A stretch of 64,000 nt of DNA from Sphaerisporangium rhizosphaerae (lineage in GTDB: Bacteria; Actinomycetota; Actinomycetes; Streptosporangiales; Streptosporangiaceae). Shown piece by piece: positions 43,198 to 52,273 of the stretch; position 1 is the stretch's first letter, and every line of letters begins with the position of its first letter. Location of the stretch: the NCBI RefSeq assembly GCF_042665155.1, contig NZ_JBHTCG010000001.1, positions 1 through 64,000 on the forward strand, read 5' to 3'. The position numbers and the translations under genes are program-made. A model generated the notes under the pieces. That model was not told the origin of the DNA, searched no databases, and saw only the letters and a program-made list of their open reading frames with translations.

Positions 43198-43644
43198 TTC
43201 TCGCATGCCGATCAAGCCGTGGCCTTTCTCGCAGTCGGGAGCGGCCGCCCTCTCGCTCCCGCCGCCGTCGTCGGTGACGCGGATCTCCAGTTCCGCGGGG
43301 CGGTACAGGAGGGACACCCCGGCCCGCGCGGGCCCGGCGTGCTTGAGCACGTTGGTGAGCGATTCCTGGACGACCCGGTAGGCGCACAGGTCGACACCGG
43401 GCGCCAGCGGCCGCGCGGCGCCGGTGACCGTCACCTCCACCGCCACCCCCGCAGAACGCACCCGCTCGACCAGCTGCCCGAGCTGGTCGAGACCCGGCGC
43501 CGGGTCGTAGCTCACCCCATCGCCCTCGTCCTCGGGTTCGATGCGCAGGACCGACAGCAGCCGCCTCATCTCGCCCATGACCTCGCTGCCGGTCTGTGCG
43601 ATGGCCCCCGGCCGCCACCCGGTGTACGGCGATCTCAATCGCAT
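43198..43644 (-). pseudogene. Remnant of the partner NarL-type sensor histidine kinase
   Basis: AIAQTGSEVMGEMRRLLSVL is the end of a HisKA_3 dimerisation domain, and AYRVVQESLTNVLKHAGPAR with VTDDGGG and GHGLIGMRE are the ATP-binding N, G1 and G2 boxes. The phospho-His, the sensor part and membrane helices upstream are missing, and the sequence breaks after GMRE at about 43198, where the response regulator remnant begins in another frame. A deletion removed the kinase C-terminus and the regulator N-terminus. Confidence 0.75.
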
Positions 43645-43896
43645 GCGGGATGACCTCTTTGTCTGACCTCCGTAACGTCCTGCGGTAACGCCGGCGGGAC
43701 GCCGTCGGCCATTTTGGGTTGTTTGCGGCTCTCCGAAGGACCGACAATGTCTATGTTCTTGAAGAGATTAGTTTTCGGTAGCGACGTATCGGGCAGTAGA
43801 TGGGTGGCGGTCGAAGGGATCGGCGCATCACCTTCGGCCTAGAACTTCAGAGCACGCGATGGATCGCCCGGGGATCCGACCGAAAGGACATGACAG

Positions 43897-44508
43897 ATGA
43901 GGAAGCTGGTCGTGAGCACCTTCGTCACGCTCGACGGGATCATGCAGGCTCCCGGCGGCCCCGGCGAGGACGACAGCAATGGCTTCGCGCACGGCGGATG
44001 GACCGTGAACTACTGGGACGAGCAGCTGGCCGCATTCATGGACGAGACCATGTCCACGCCGTTCGATCTCGTCCTCGGACGCAAGACCTATGACCTCTTC
44101 GCCTCGTATTGGCCGAACGCCCCGGAGGAGGCCGGCGCCAAGCGCCTGAACGACGCCACCAAGTACGTCGCGTCGCGGAGTCGTCCCACGCTGGAGTGGA
44201 ACAACTCGGTGCTGATCAAGGGAGACGTGGCCGAAGGCGTCGCGGCGCTGAAGAAGGAGGACGGACCCGAGCTGCAGGTGCACGGCAGCGGCGACCTGCT
44301 GCGGACGCTGCTGCGCCACGACCTCGTCGACCGGTACCGCCTGCTGATCTTCCCCGTGGTCCTCGGGTCGGGCAAGCGGCTGTTCTCCGAAGGCGCCGTT
44401 CCCTCGGGACTGAAGCTCGTCGACAGGGAGGTCTCCACCACCGGCGTCCTCATGAACACCTACGAATCGGCCGGCGAGGTCGTCACAGGGTCCTTCGATC
44501 AGGACTGA
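43897..44508 (+). CDS. Dihydrofolate reductase-fold protein (RibD C-terminal family)
   Basis: A 203-residue protein with the fold of the RibD reductase domain. It begins RKLVVSTFVTLDGIMQAPGG, carries LVLGRKTYDLFASYWP (NADPH-binding region) and QVHGSGDLLRTLLRHDLVDR, and ends with LIFPVVLGSGKRLF, all standard for the YyaP/YwjB-like group. Members of this group are plentiful in actinomycetes. They are probably NADPH-dependent reductases of unknown substrates rather than true folate enzymes. AAAGGA precedes the ATG. It stands alone next to the broken two-component system. Confidence 0.88.
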   Translation: MRKLVVSTFVTLDGIMQAPGGPGEDDSNGFAHGGWTVNYWDEQLAAFMDETMSTPFDLVLGRKTYDLFASYWPNAPEEAGAKRLNDATKYVASRSRPTLEWNNSVLIKGDVAEGVAALKKEDGPELQVHGSGDLLRTLLRHDLVDRYRLLIFPVVLGSGKRLFSEGAVPSGLKLVDREVSTTGVLMNTYESAGEVVTGSFDQD

Positions 44509-44615
44509 CCGCTTCCGCGAAGCGCCACAGCGGGCCCCCTGGCCGGGCGTTCTCGACCGGGACGCCCGCTCGGCGAGGAGGCGGACGGTCCCGGGGGCAG
44601 GCCCGGCGGGTCCGC

Positions 44616-44633
44616 GTACTCCCTAGGTAGTAC
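44616..44633. promoter_or_regulatory. 18-bp near-perfect palindrome upstream of the copper-oxidase operon
   Basis: GTACTCCCTAGGTAGTAC is symmetric at 16 of 18 bases and lies 88 bases before the DUF6220 gene. It has the size and form of a dimeric regulator site. Confidence 0.5.
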
Positions 44634-44720
44634 GTGACGTGTCGCTGGAGGGGGGACGACGTGGAGCGGCGCGTGCAACAGCATCGGTCACTACCGACCG
44701 AGCCATGAAGGGAGCACGCG

Positions 44721-45209
44721 ATGCGCAGAATCTACGCAGCGCTTGCCGCACTGCTGTTGATCGCCGTACTGGCACAGTTCTACTTCGCCGCAGTGGGCGC
44801 GTTCGCCAGACCACAGGACGACGGCTCCTTCGCGCTGCACAGCATCACCGGCATGATGATCATTCCGGTCCTGTCGCTGCTGGTCACCATCGCCGCCGCC
44901 GCTTCCCGCGCCCCTGGGCGGCAGATCGCGACGGCCCTGCTGCCGTTCGGCCTGGTGATCGTCCAGGTTCTGATCGTCGTGCTCGGCCGCGTGCTGAACG
45001 ACAGTGCGGACAACACGACCCCCGCCGGGCTCGCCATCATGGGCCTGCATGGGATCAACGCCATGGCGGTCATGGGAGCCGCCGGCATGGTGTTGCGCAA
45101 CGCCCGCAAGCTCGCCGGTTCTCCGCGCGGCTCGCAGGCCGCCGACGGCGCTCCCATGGCGCGGACCTCCGGCTCTCTGGGCGGCGAGTCCGCGGCACGG
45201 TCCTCGTGA
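44721..45209 (+). CDS. DUF6220-like four-helix membrane protein
   Basis: A 162-residue membrane protein with about four hydrophobic helices (IYAALAALLLIAVLAQFYFA, MMIIPVLSLLVTIAAAAS, ALLPFGLVIVQVLIVVLG and IMGLHGINAMAVMGAAGMVL). His residues in FALHSITGM and MGLHGINAM resemble haem or metal ligands of small b-type membrane proteins. It fits the DUF6220 family as I remember it. Its stop overlaps the start of the multicopper oxidase gene in GTGA, so the two are translationally coupled and probably act together, for example in electron or copper handling at the membrane. Confidence 0.85.
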   Translation: MRRIYAALAALLLIAVLAQFYFAAVGAFARPQDDGSFALHSITGMMIIPVLSLLVTIAAAASRAPGRQIATALLPFGLVIVQVLIVVLGRVLNDSADNTTPAGLAIMGLHGINAMAVMGAAGMVLRNARKLAGSPRGSQAADGAPMARTSGSLGGESAARSS

Positions 45210-47530
45210 GCGTTGAAGGGCTCATGGCGCTCGACCTGCTCGCCGGGGTGCTCGCCGCGGTGGCGTGGCTGGGCGCGGGCGCGGCGGCGGCCACCCGCCG
45301 TATCCGGGTGGCCGCCGGTCTGTTCGTTCTGGCGGTGCTGGCGTCGCTGGCCCGGGGCGGGATCGTCCTGGCGCTCGCCGGCGCCGGCTGGTGGTTCGTC
45401 CAGGAGAAGCTCACCCTGACGCTGCCGCTGCTGGCGGTCGGCGTGATCGCCGCCGCCGTGCTCGCCGCTCCGTCCCTTGCCAGAGCAGCCCTGCGAGCCG
45501 GTCGGGGCGCACCCGGCCTCTCGGAGGCCGCCCGCACCGAGTCGACGGCGACGGTACCGCACGCCACGGGGGCGCAGGCGGTCGAGAACCCGGCGGCCGG
45601 GCCGGGAACGGCCGCCGGCACGGGACCGGCGTCCGAGACACGGGCAAGTGCCAAGGCAGGACGGGATGCCGTACCCGGTGCGGCGGCGTTGACCAGGCCC
45701 GGGACGGTGACGGCGCTGTTCGGGGCCGGGTACGCGGCGGCGGCCGGGCCGGTGGTCACGTTGCTGATGGGGTACCCGGCGACGTGGAGCACCGCGGTGA
45801 TCACCGTGGTCCTCGTGGCCGCGGCGGTACTGACCACCCAGCGGTTGCTGGCCCCCGGCACGCGCGTCCACGGGACGCGGGCCGCCGTGGCGGCGACCGT
45901 CGTGGCCGGGCTGATCGGTGGAGGGCTCGCGTTCCTGCCGGCCGACGACGTCGACACCGGCCGTGGCCCGGCCGCCGCCTCCTCGGGCACCATGCCGGCA
46001 TCGAACGGGCACGCCGCCATGCCGATGTCAGGTGGACATGCCGCCATGCCGATGCCGGCTGGACATGCCGCGATGCCGGTGACCGGTGGTCGATTCGGAG
46101 CGGGGCACCCGGCAGGAGCGCATGCGGCCGGTGCCGCGGGGTACGACCGGCCGGTGACCGCGCTGCGCGGACCCGCCGCGCCCGCGCCGGGCGGCACGGT
46201 GCGCCGGTACGAGCTCACGGCGCGCACGGCCACGGTCACCCTGTCGTCGGGGCGCAAGGTGGCCGCGTGGACGTTCAACGGGACCGTCCCCGGTCCGCCG
46301 ATCACCGCCACCGAGGGCGACCTGGTCGAGGTGCGCCTGCGCAACGCCGACATCGCCGCCGGGGTGACCCTGCACTGGCACGGCTATGACGTGCCCGCCG
46401 GCGAGGACGGGGTCCCCGGCCTGACGCAGGACGGCGTGCGGCCCGGACAGGAGTTCGTGTACCGGTTCCGCGCCCTCCAGGTCGGCACGTACTGGTACCA
46501 CACCCACGAAGTGTCCGACAAAGGGGTGAAGATGGGCCTGTACGGCGCGCTGGTGGTGACACGGCGTGGACCGGCGCCGCCGGGCGCCGACCTCACCCTG
46601 CCGGTGCACACCTTCGCCGGCCGGACCGTGCTCGGCGACCACGACCGGCCGATCGAGCGGCGCGTCGCGCCCGGCACGGCCGTCCGGCTGCGGCTGGTCA
46701 ACACCGACAACACTCCGCACCGGTTCACGCTCGCGGGCGCCCGGTACAGGGTGGTCGCCGTGGACGGCTCGGATCTGCACACCCCAGGCGAGGTGGACCG
46801 GGTGGGACTGCGCCTGCCCGCGGGCGGCCGCTATGACCTCGCCTTCACGCTCGCGGCGGGCGCGCCGGTCACGCTCGCCGTGGACGACCGCGTGGCCGGC
46901 CTGCGCCTCACCCCCGACCCCACGGCCCCCGCGGCCGGCGCCACACCCGGCTCGTCCACGGACCCCACGAACGAGGGGGACACGAGCGGCGAGACGGGTG
47001 AAGACGGGCCGGGCACGGTGACGGTTCCGGACACTCGGGGGTGGCCCGAGTTGGACCTGACGCGGTACGGGTCGCCGGCCGGGCCGCTTCCGTACAGCGG
47101 CTCCACCCGGTTCGACCGGGACTTCACCATGGTCCTCGACCAGGGGCTGGCCGTGTCGGAAGGCCGCCCTCTGTACGCGCACACAGTGAACGGGCGCGCG
47201 TTCCCCTCGGTGCCGACCCAACAGGTACGGGATGGCGATCTGGTCCGGATGACGGTGGTGAACCGGGGACGGGAGACCCACCCCTGGCATCTGCACGGCC
47301 ATCGCGTGCTGGTCCTCGCCCGGGACGGCCGCGCGCCGACCGGCACCCCGCTGTGGCTGGACACCTTCGACGTGCGCCCGGGCGAGGTGTGGCAGGTGGC
47401 CTTCCGCGCCTCGAATCCGGGCGTGTGGATGAACCACTGCCACAACCTGAGCCACGCGGATCAGGGCATGATGCTCATGCTGGACTATGAGGGCGTCACC
47501 ACGCCCTTCCACGGCGCGCACGGCGGGTGA
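45206..47530 (+). CDS. Membrane-tethered multicopper oxidase with His/Met-rich segment
   Basis: A 774-residue protein. The first 260 residues contain about six hydrophobic membrane helices separated by an Ala/Gly-rich loop. They are followed by three copies of GHAAMP with Met/Gly spacers (about residues 265-296), a likely copper-loading segment, and then cupredoxin domains. The copper ligands are complete: LHWHGYD (about 390), YWYHTHE (about 431), HPWHLHGH (about 691) and NHCHNLSH with a downstream Met (about 743). It should oxidise metals or phenolics outside the membrane with O2, or take part in copper resistance. The GTG at 45206 overlaps the preceding stop; an ATG at 45224 is an alternative. 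A DUF6220 protein is its operon partner. Confidence 0.9.
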   Translation: MSVEGLMALDLLAGVLAAVAWLGAGAAAATRRIRVAAGLFVLAVLASLARGGIVLALAGAGWWFVQEKLTLTLPLLAVGVIAAAVLAAPSLARAALRAGRGAPGLSEAARTESTATVPHATGAQAVENPAAGPGTAAGTGPASETRASAKAGRDAVPGAAALTRPGTVTALFGAGYAAAAGPVVTLLMGYPATWSTAVITVVLVAAAVLTTQRLLAPGTRVHGTRAAVAATVVAGLIGGGLAFLPADDVDTGRGPAAASSGTMPASNGHAAMPMSGGHAAMPMPAGHAAMPVTGGRFGAGHPAGAHAAGAAGYDRPVTALRGPAAPAPGGTVRRYELTARTATVTLSSGRKVAAWTFNGTVPGPPITATEGDLVEVRLRNADIAAGVTLHWHGYDVPAGEDGVPGLTQDGVRPGQEFVYRFRALQVGTYWYHTHEVSDKGVKMGLYGALVVTRRGPAPPGADLTLPVHTFAGRTVLGDHDRPIERRVAPGTAVRLRLVNTDNTPHRFTLAGARYRVVAVDGSDLHTPGEVDRVGLRLPAGGRYDLAFTLAAGAPVTLAVDDRVAGLRLTPDPTAPAAGATPGSSTDPTNEGDTSGETGEDGPGTVTVPDTRGWPELDLTRYGSPAGPLPYSGSTRFDRDFTMVLDQGLAVSEGRPLYAHTVNGRAFPSVPTQQVRDGDLVRMTVVNRGRETHPWHLHGHRVLVLARDGRAPTGTPLWLDTFDVRPGEVWQVAFRASNPGVWMNHCHNLSHADQGMMLMLDYEGVTTPFHGAHGG

Positions 47531-47598
47531 TCGGGCCGTTCGCCACCAGAGTGGCCTAAGGTGATCAATGAGGCGATCGGTACTAGGCTTCGCCCTCG

Positions 47599-48705
47599 AT
47601 GTCCGGAAATATCACGCCTCGCATTCTTCGTCGGTTGAAGCCCGGGACCCTGCTCATGGCGTTGCCGATCACTGCCATCTGCCTGCTCAGCGGATACGTG
47701 TTCCTGCTCGCCGCCGGCCATGACGCGAAGGCGGTCGCGGGACGGGACAGGACGGCTCGCGCCGCGGTCGCGGCCCCCTCGGCCTCGGCGGCGGGCCCTC
47801 CGGGCTCGGTCACGGCCCCCTCCGCCCCGGGTACGCCCCCATCGGCCCCTTCGGCCGCCGTGACGCCCGGTGCGCCGGCGGGGACGGCGAGCCCACCGTC
47901 CGCCGTGGCCCCGCCTCCCAGCCCCACGTCCGCCGCGTCCGGCTCCGGCGACGGCCCGGACGCGGGCCCGGACGCGCGCTCGGACTCAGGCTCGGCGGGG
48001 CGGGCGGAGACCGTCCGGGTCCCGTACTCGGCGAAGGGGCGGTACAAGGTCGTCAAGGGGGTCGCCGAGCCGCCGGAGGGAACCCGCGGCAAAGTGGTCC
48101 GCTACCTCGTCGAGGTCGAGCGCGGGCTGCCGTTCGACGCCGAGGACTTCGCCGCCATGGTGCACCGGACGCTCAACGACCCGCGCAGCTGGGGCCGGGG
48201 ACGCATGCGGTTCGAGCGGGTCGACCACGGCCCGGTGCGCTTCCGCGTGGCGCTGTCCAGCCCCGCGCTCACCAACGTACGGTGCCGTCCCCTGCAGACG
48301 TTCGGCGAGCTGTCGTGCTGGAACGGCAGGCGCTCGGTCATCAACGCCAAGCGGTGGGGCGCGGCGATTCCCGGCTACCACGGCGACCTGGTCGCCTACC
48401 GGCAGTACGTGATCAACCATGAGGTCGGCCACGCCCTCGGCCACGCGCACCAGCGGTGCCCCGCCCCCGGCGGGCTCGCGCCGGTGATGACGCAGCAGAC
48501 CAAGTCCCTGCAGGGCTGCCGCCCGAACGCCTGGCCCTTCCCACGCTCCAAGGGCGGCTCCGGCGGCGCGAAGCACCACGACGAGCGCAGGCACCGTGCC
48601 CCCAAGGGGGACACTCCGGATCGGCGCTCTAAGGGGAACTCCCCCGACGACGACCGGCCCCGCGCGGGCGAGCCCGGCCACCCCGGCCCCGGCCGGGACT
48701 CCTGA
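47599..48705 (+). CDS. DUF3152 protein, membrane-anchored metallopeptidase-like
   Basis: A 368-residue protein with one N-terminal membrane helix (LLMALPITAICLLSGYVFLL, about residues 18-37), a Pro/Ser/Ala-rich linker (about 50-130), and a DUF3152 domain (about 140-320). The domain holds INHEVGHALGHAHQRCP, an HExxHxxxxxH-type zinc site as in metzincin peptidases, and RYLVEVERGLPFDAEDFAAM. The tail is Lys/Asp/Pro-rich and low complexity. It is likely an extracellular zinc protease of unknown target; streptomycetes have similar proteins. It follows the multicopper oxidase by about 70 bases with its own TACTAGGCT-like -10 region. Confidence 0.82.
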   Translation: MSGNITPRILRRLKPGTLLMALPITAICLLSGYVFLLAAGHDAKAVAGRDRTARAAVAAPSASAAGPPGSVTAPSAPGTPPSAPSAAVTPGAPAGTASPPSAVAPPPSPTSAASGSGDGPDAGPDARSDSGSAGRAETVRVPYSAKGRYKVVKGVAEPPEGTRGKVVRYLVEVERGLPFDAEDFAAMVHRTLNDPRSWGRGRMRFERVDHGPVRFRVALSSPALTNVRCRPLQTFGELSCWNGRRSVINAKRWGAAIPGYHGDLVAYRQYVINHEVGHALGHAHQRCPAPGGLAPVMTQQTKSLQGCRPNAWPFPRSKGGSGGAKHHDERRHRAPKGDTPDRRSKGNSPDDDRPRAGEPGHPGPGRDS

Positions 48706-48835
48706 CGCCGGCTGCGAGCAGGACTTCGGGAGGGTGGAGGAGCGCGAAAATCGTCCGCGATGACGATGAGGCCGGCGACGGAGGTCGGCAGACTCGGGAG
48801 GGCGACCGATGTCGGCCCACCAAAGGAGCAAAACG

Positions 48836-50197
48836 GTGCATTTAGCCCGAAAATCACTCCGTAGACTGATGGCCGCCGGGCTGGTCTCCGGCACTGTGCT
48901 CGCCACCTGGACGGCGGCGGCCCACCCAGCGGCGGCGCACCCAGCGGCGGCGCGGCAGAGCGAGGCGTCCGGCACCGGCGGCGCCGTGGTCCGGACCGCG
49001 GCGCCGCGGACCACCCCCGCCGCGGACGCCCTCGACCGCGACGCGCTGCGCGGGACGCTCGACGCGGTGCGGGACGCGGGGATGTACGGCATCTACTCCA
49101 GCGTCCGAGACGGCGAGGAGCGGTGGGAGGGCGCCTCCGGCGTCGCCGACGTGCGCACCGGCAGGCCCGTGACGCCCCGGATGCGGCACCGCATCGGCAG
49201 CGTCAGCAAGGCGTTCACCTCCGTCGCGCTCATGCAGCAGGTGGAGCGCGGCCGGCTCGACCTCGACGCGCCGATCGCGCGCTATCTGCCCGGCCTGGTG
49301 CCCGGCGAGCTCGGGCGCGCCGTGACCACGCGGATGCTGCTGAACCACACCAGCGGCATCGCCGACTACATCCCCGGTGCCTTCCCGTCGCTGCTGCGGG
49401 ACTCCCCCGCCAGCCTCGACGACAACAGGTTCAAGCGGTTCACCCCCGAGGAACTGGTGCGCTTCGGCCTGGCCGGCGCGCGCACCGGACGTCCCGGCGA
49501 GCGCGCCTCGTACTCCAACACCAACTACGTGATCGCCGGCCTGCTGCTGGAAAGACTCACCGGCGTCGAGGCCGAGACCTACATCACCCACAACGTCATC
49601 GGCAGGGCAGGGCTCCGGCACACCTACTTCCCGCGCACGCCCTTCATCACCGGGCCGCACTCCAAGATGTACGAGGCGTTGTACGGCCTGATCGACCCGC
49701 CGCGCGACTACAGCGTGTATGACATGTCCTGGGCCTTCACCGCGGGCGCGCTGATCTCCACGATGGACGACCTCGGCACCTTCTACCGCGCGCTCCTCGG
49801 CGGCCGGCTCGTCGGCGCCCGGCAACTCGCCGAGATGCAGCGCACCGTCCCGTTCACCGACGCGCAGGGCAACGTGCTGCTCAACTACGGGCTGGGGATC
49901 TACGCGCAGGACTGGCCGTGCGGCCGGTTCTGGGGGCACGACGGAGCGGTCTTCGGCGCGGGCACGGTCACCCTGTCCAGCCCCGACGGCCGCCGCCAGG
50001 CGTCGCTGGGCATCAACCTGATGAAGTACCAGCACATCGACGAGAACGGCCAGGTCCAGGTCCATCCCATCGACATCGCGATGGCGCGGCACATGCTGGT
50101 CGCCCTGTGCGGAACCCAGGCCGCCCCGCCCTCCACGCTGAGGGCCCCCGCCATCCCCCTGTTCCCCACCGAGACCCTGCGCCCGGCGCGAGCCTAA
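48836..50197 (+). CDS. Secreted serine hydrolase (beta-lactamase/D-Ala-D-Ala carboxypeptidase fold)
   Basis: A 453-residue exported protein. A signal peptide with basic start (LARKSLRRLMAAGLVSGTVL) is followed by a short repeat of AAHPA. The penicillin-binding fold has SVSK as catalytic SxxK (after HRIG), YSNTNYV as the tyrosine motif, and a C-terminal FWGHDGAVFGAGTVTLSS where HxG replaces KTG, as in class C enzymes and the streptomycete DD-carboxypeptidase. It may trim peptidoglycan or hydrolyse D-peptides or esters. The GTG at 48836 has AAAGGAG at 48822-48828. A Pro/Ala-rich tail ends the protein. It is a single-gene unit. Confidence 0.88.
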   Translation: MHLARKSLRRLMAAGLVSGTVLATWTAAAHPAAAHPAAARQSEASGTGGAVVRTAAPRTTPAADALDRDALRGTLDAVRDAGMYGIYSSVRDGEERWEGASGVADVRTGRPVTPRMRHRIGSVSKAFTSVALMQQVERGRLDLDAPIARYLPGLVPGELGRAVTTRMLLNHTSGIADYIPGAFPSLLRDSPASLDDNRFKRFTPEELVRFGLAGARTGRPGERASYSNTNYVIAGLLLERLTGVEAETYITHNVIGRAGLRHTYFPRTPFITGPHSKMYEALYGLIDPPRDYSVYDMSWAFTAGALISTMDDLGTFYRALLGGRLVGARQLAEMQRTVPFTDAQGNVLLNYGLGIYAQDWPCGRFWGHDGAVFGAGTVTLSSPDGRRQASLGINLMKYQHIDENGQVQVHPIDIAMARHMLVALCGTQAAPPSTLRAPAIPLFPTETLRPARA

Positions 50198-50293
50198 GGG
50201 CACCGCCACCGGCCCTCTCCGCCGCGCCGGGCCGAGAGGGCCGGCCGAAGCGGTCGGCGCACGGCGAGGCGGCGTGCGCCCCCGACCCGGGAC

Positions 50294-51145
50294 TCAGTGC
50301 ACGGCGAGAGTGCGGCCGGCGGCGACGGCCTCGCGTACGCTGCTCGCCAGGACCGCTCCGACTCCGTGGGCACGCGACGCCAGGTCGCGCAGGCCCTCGA
50401 GGTCATCGGTGTGCGCCAGCAGGTCGCGGTACTTGTCGTTGCTGCGCAGCAGGTCTTCGGCGTGCAGCGCCGCGTCCGCCGCCTGCACGCGGCGCGCGTA
50501 CGCCTCGAGCGCCGCGACCTGCCCGGTCACCTCGCCGGCCGAGCGCCGCAGCGCGGCGAGCTGGGGCTCGAGCACCGCGCGCAGCTCGGGGGTCAGCACT
50601 CCCCCGGTCGCCCGGGCGTGCTCGGCGCGCAGCTCGGACTGGGTGCGGAGCACTCTGGCGATCTCCCACAGCCGCCGGGGCAGGACGACGTCGTTGGCCA
50701 CCGGGTCCAGCCAGCCCATCTGGTTGACGCGGGAGGCGTAGACCGTCTCGACGGCGTGGCCCGCGCGGTCGAGCAGCAGCCGGGCGGACCGGTCGAGGTC
50801 GGCGGGGACGACGTAACGGTCCTGGTAGAGCCGCACGAGGCGGGTGGGGGATCCGAGCACGGCGAAGCGGCCCCACGGCAGGCCCACGGCGGCGGCGCCC
50901 ACCAGCAGGACCGACAGCGTCGCCGTTCCGCCGATCAACGTCATGCGGTCGTGGGCCACTTCCTGCGACACCGCGATGAGGACGAGGATGAGCAGCAGGC
51001 CCGCGATGACGCCGAGCCAGCCGGAGGCGCTGGAGGGGACGACACGGCGGTCGGCCAGGGCGTTGTTACCGATGATGCGTCGTTTGTCATCGTCGGGGAT
51101 GTCCGGGTCCACCACCGGCCATCGTCCGATCCACCAGGCGCCCAT
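50294..51145 (-). CDS. Two-helix membrane protein of unknown function
   Basis: A 283-residue protein that I do not recognise. Two adjacent membrane helices (ASGWLGVIAGLLLILVLIAV and LSVLLVGAAAVGLPWG, about residues 40-85) are followed by a long cytoplasmic helical part rich in Ala, Arg and Leu (about 110-283, including LRTQSELRAEHARAT and LRRSAGEVTGQVAALEAYAR) that looks coiled-coil. The N-terminus before the helices is charged (DPDIPDDDKRRIIGNNALAD). Coding evidence is the long open frame with actinomycete codon bias. It is convergent with the serine hydrolase gene. Confidence 0.75.
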   Translation of the reverse strand: MGAWWIGRWPVVDPDIPDDDKRRIIGNNALADRRVVPSSASGWLGVIAGLLLILVLIAVSQEVAHDRMTLIGGTATLSVLLVGAAAVGLPWGRFAVLGSPTRLVRLYQDRYVVPADLDRSARLLLDRAGHAVETVYASRVNQMGWLDPVANDVVLPRRLWEIARVLRTQSELRAEHARATGGVLTPELRAVLEPQLAALRRSAGEVTGQVAALEAYARRVQAADAALHAEDLLRSNDKYRDLLAHTDDLEGLRDLASRAHGVGAVLASSVREAVAAGRTLAVH

Positions 51146-51361
51146 CGTGAAGCAAGCCCCCTCTCGGCGAAATCGCCGCCCCCCGTCAGCGGCGGAGCCG
51201 TGGCCCCGCAGCCGACAATCCCCGTTGGCGTCATTTTAACGTTCGCGCATGGCGCGCGGCGCGGTTCATGGGCGCCGGGAATCGATTCCGGGTATTAGCG
51301 CCCGTCGCCATCCCTAATTGCGACATATCCGGTAATTCAGATCGGTGCCGGCCGCCGGGGG

Positions 51362-51392
51362 TTGACCTCAACCGCGCTTGATGTTTCACGAT
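51362..51392 (+). promoter_or_regulatory. MerR-type promoter with 19-bp spacer
   Basis: TTGACC (51362-51367) and CACGAT (51387-51392) are separated by 19 bases. That spacer contains the tail of CCTCAACCGCGCTTGATG, a dyad close to SoxR/MerR operators. MerR-family activators need such an overlong spacer. The NmrA-like gene starts 32 bases downstream. No merR gene is nearby. Confidence 0.65.
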
Positions 51393-51424
51393 GGTCGCCC
51401 CGCACCTCTGACAAGGGAGAACTC

Positions 51425-52273
51425 ATGATTCTGGTCACCGGGGCCACCGGTCGCGTCGGAGGGCACGCCGTGTCGGCCCTGCTGGCGGCGGGCGCCGAGA
51501 CACGGGCCCTCGCCCGCGACCCCGCGGCCGCCCGCCTGCCGGACGCCGTTGAGATCGTCCCGGGCGACCTGGCGAAACCCGAGACGCTGGAAGCAGCCCT
51601 GGACGGCGTCGAAGCGGTGTTCCTGGTCTGGCCCACCCTGTCCGCCGACCACGCCGCCCCGGCCGCCGTCGAGGCGATCGCCGCGCGCGTCCGCCGCGTC
51701 GTCTATGTGTCCGCACGGGGAGTGCCACCCGGGCGGGAGGAGTCGGACGGGACCATCCTCGGCTCGCACGCCCGCCTGGAAAGCCTGATCGAGCGGTCGG
51801 GGATGGAGTGGACGTTCCTGCGCCCCGGCGGCTTCGCGGCCAACACCCTCATGTGGGCGCCGCAGATCCGGGAGACCGGGACCGTCCGGTGGGTGCACGG
51901 CGCCGCTCGCAGGCCGCTCATCCACGAGCGCGACATCGCGGCCGTCGGTGTGCGCGCGCTGTCCGCCCCCGGGCACGGCGGCGCCGCGTACGAGCTCACC
52001 GGGCCGCGGGCGCTCACGCAGGTCGAGCAGGTCACCCTCATCGGCGAGGCCGTCGGCCGTCCGGTGCGATGGGAGGAGATGTCCCCCGAGGTCGCGCAGC
52101 GGGCGATGGTGGCCCAGGGCATGCCGGCCTCGCTGGCCCGCGACATACTGGACGGGCACGCCGCGATGGTCACCGCCCCGGAAACGGTCACCACGACCGT
52201 CGAGGAGATCACCGGCACCCCGGCCACCGGCTTCGGAACCTGGGCCCGCGACCACGCGGACGACTTCCGCTGA
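51425..52273 (+). CDS. NmrA-like NAD(P)-binding oxidoreductase
   Basis: A 282-residue atypical short-chain dehydrogenase. The Rossmann nucleotide loop is MILVTGATGRVGGHAVSALL, and VVYVSARGVPPGREESDGT and TFLRPGGFAANTLMWAPQIR match the NmrA/NAD(P)H:quinone oxidoreductase 2-like group, which often lacks the YxxxK catalytic pair. Typical roles are quinone reduction or redox sensing. The ATG at 51425 has AAGGGAG upstream. Its MerR/SoxR-type promoter suggests induction by redox-active or xenobiotic compounds. A 29-base tandem duplication covers its stop codon region. Confidence 0.87.
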   Translation: MILVTGATGRVGGHAVSALLAAGAETRALARDPAAARLPDAVEIVPGDLAKPETLEAALDGVEAVFLVWPTLSADHAAPAAVEAIAARVRRVVYVSARGVPPGREESDGTILGSHARLESLIERSGMEWTFLRPGGFAANTLMWAPQIRETGTVRWVHGAARRPLIHERDIAAVGVRALSAPGHGGAAYELTGPRALTQVEQVTLIGEAVGRPVRWEEMSPEVAQRAMVAQGMPASLARDILDGHAAMVTAPETVTTTVEEITGTPATGFGTWARDHADDFR

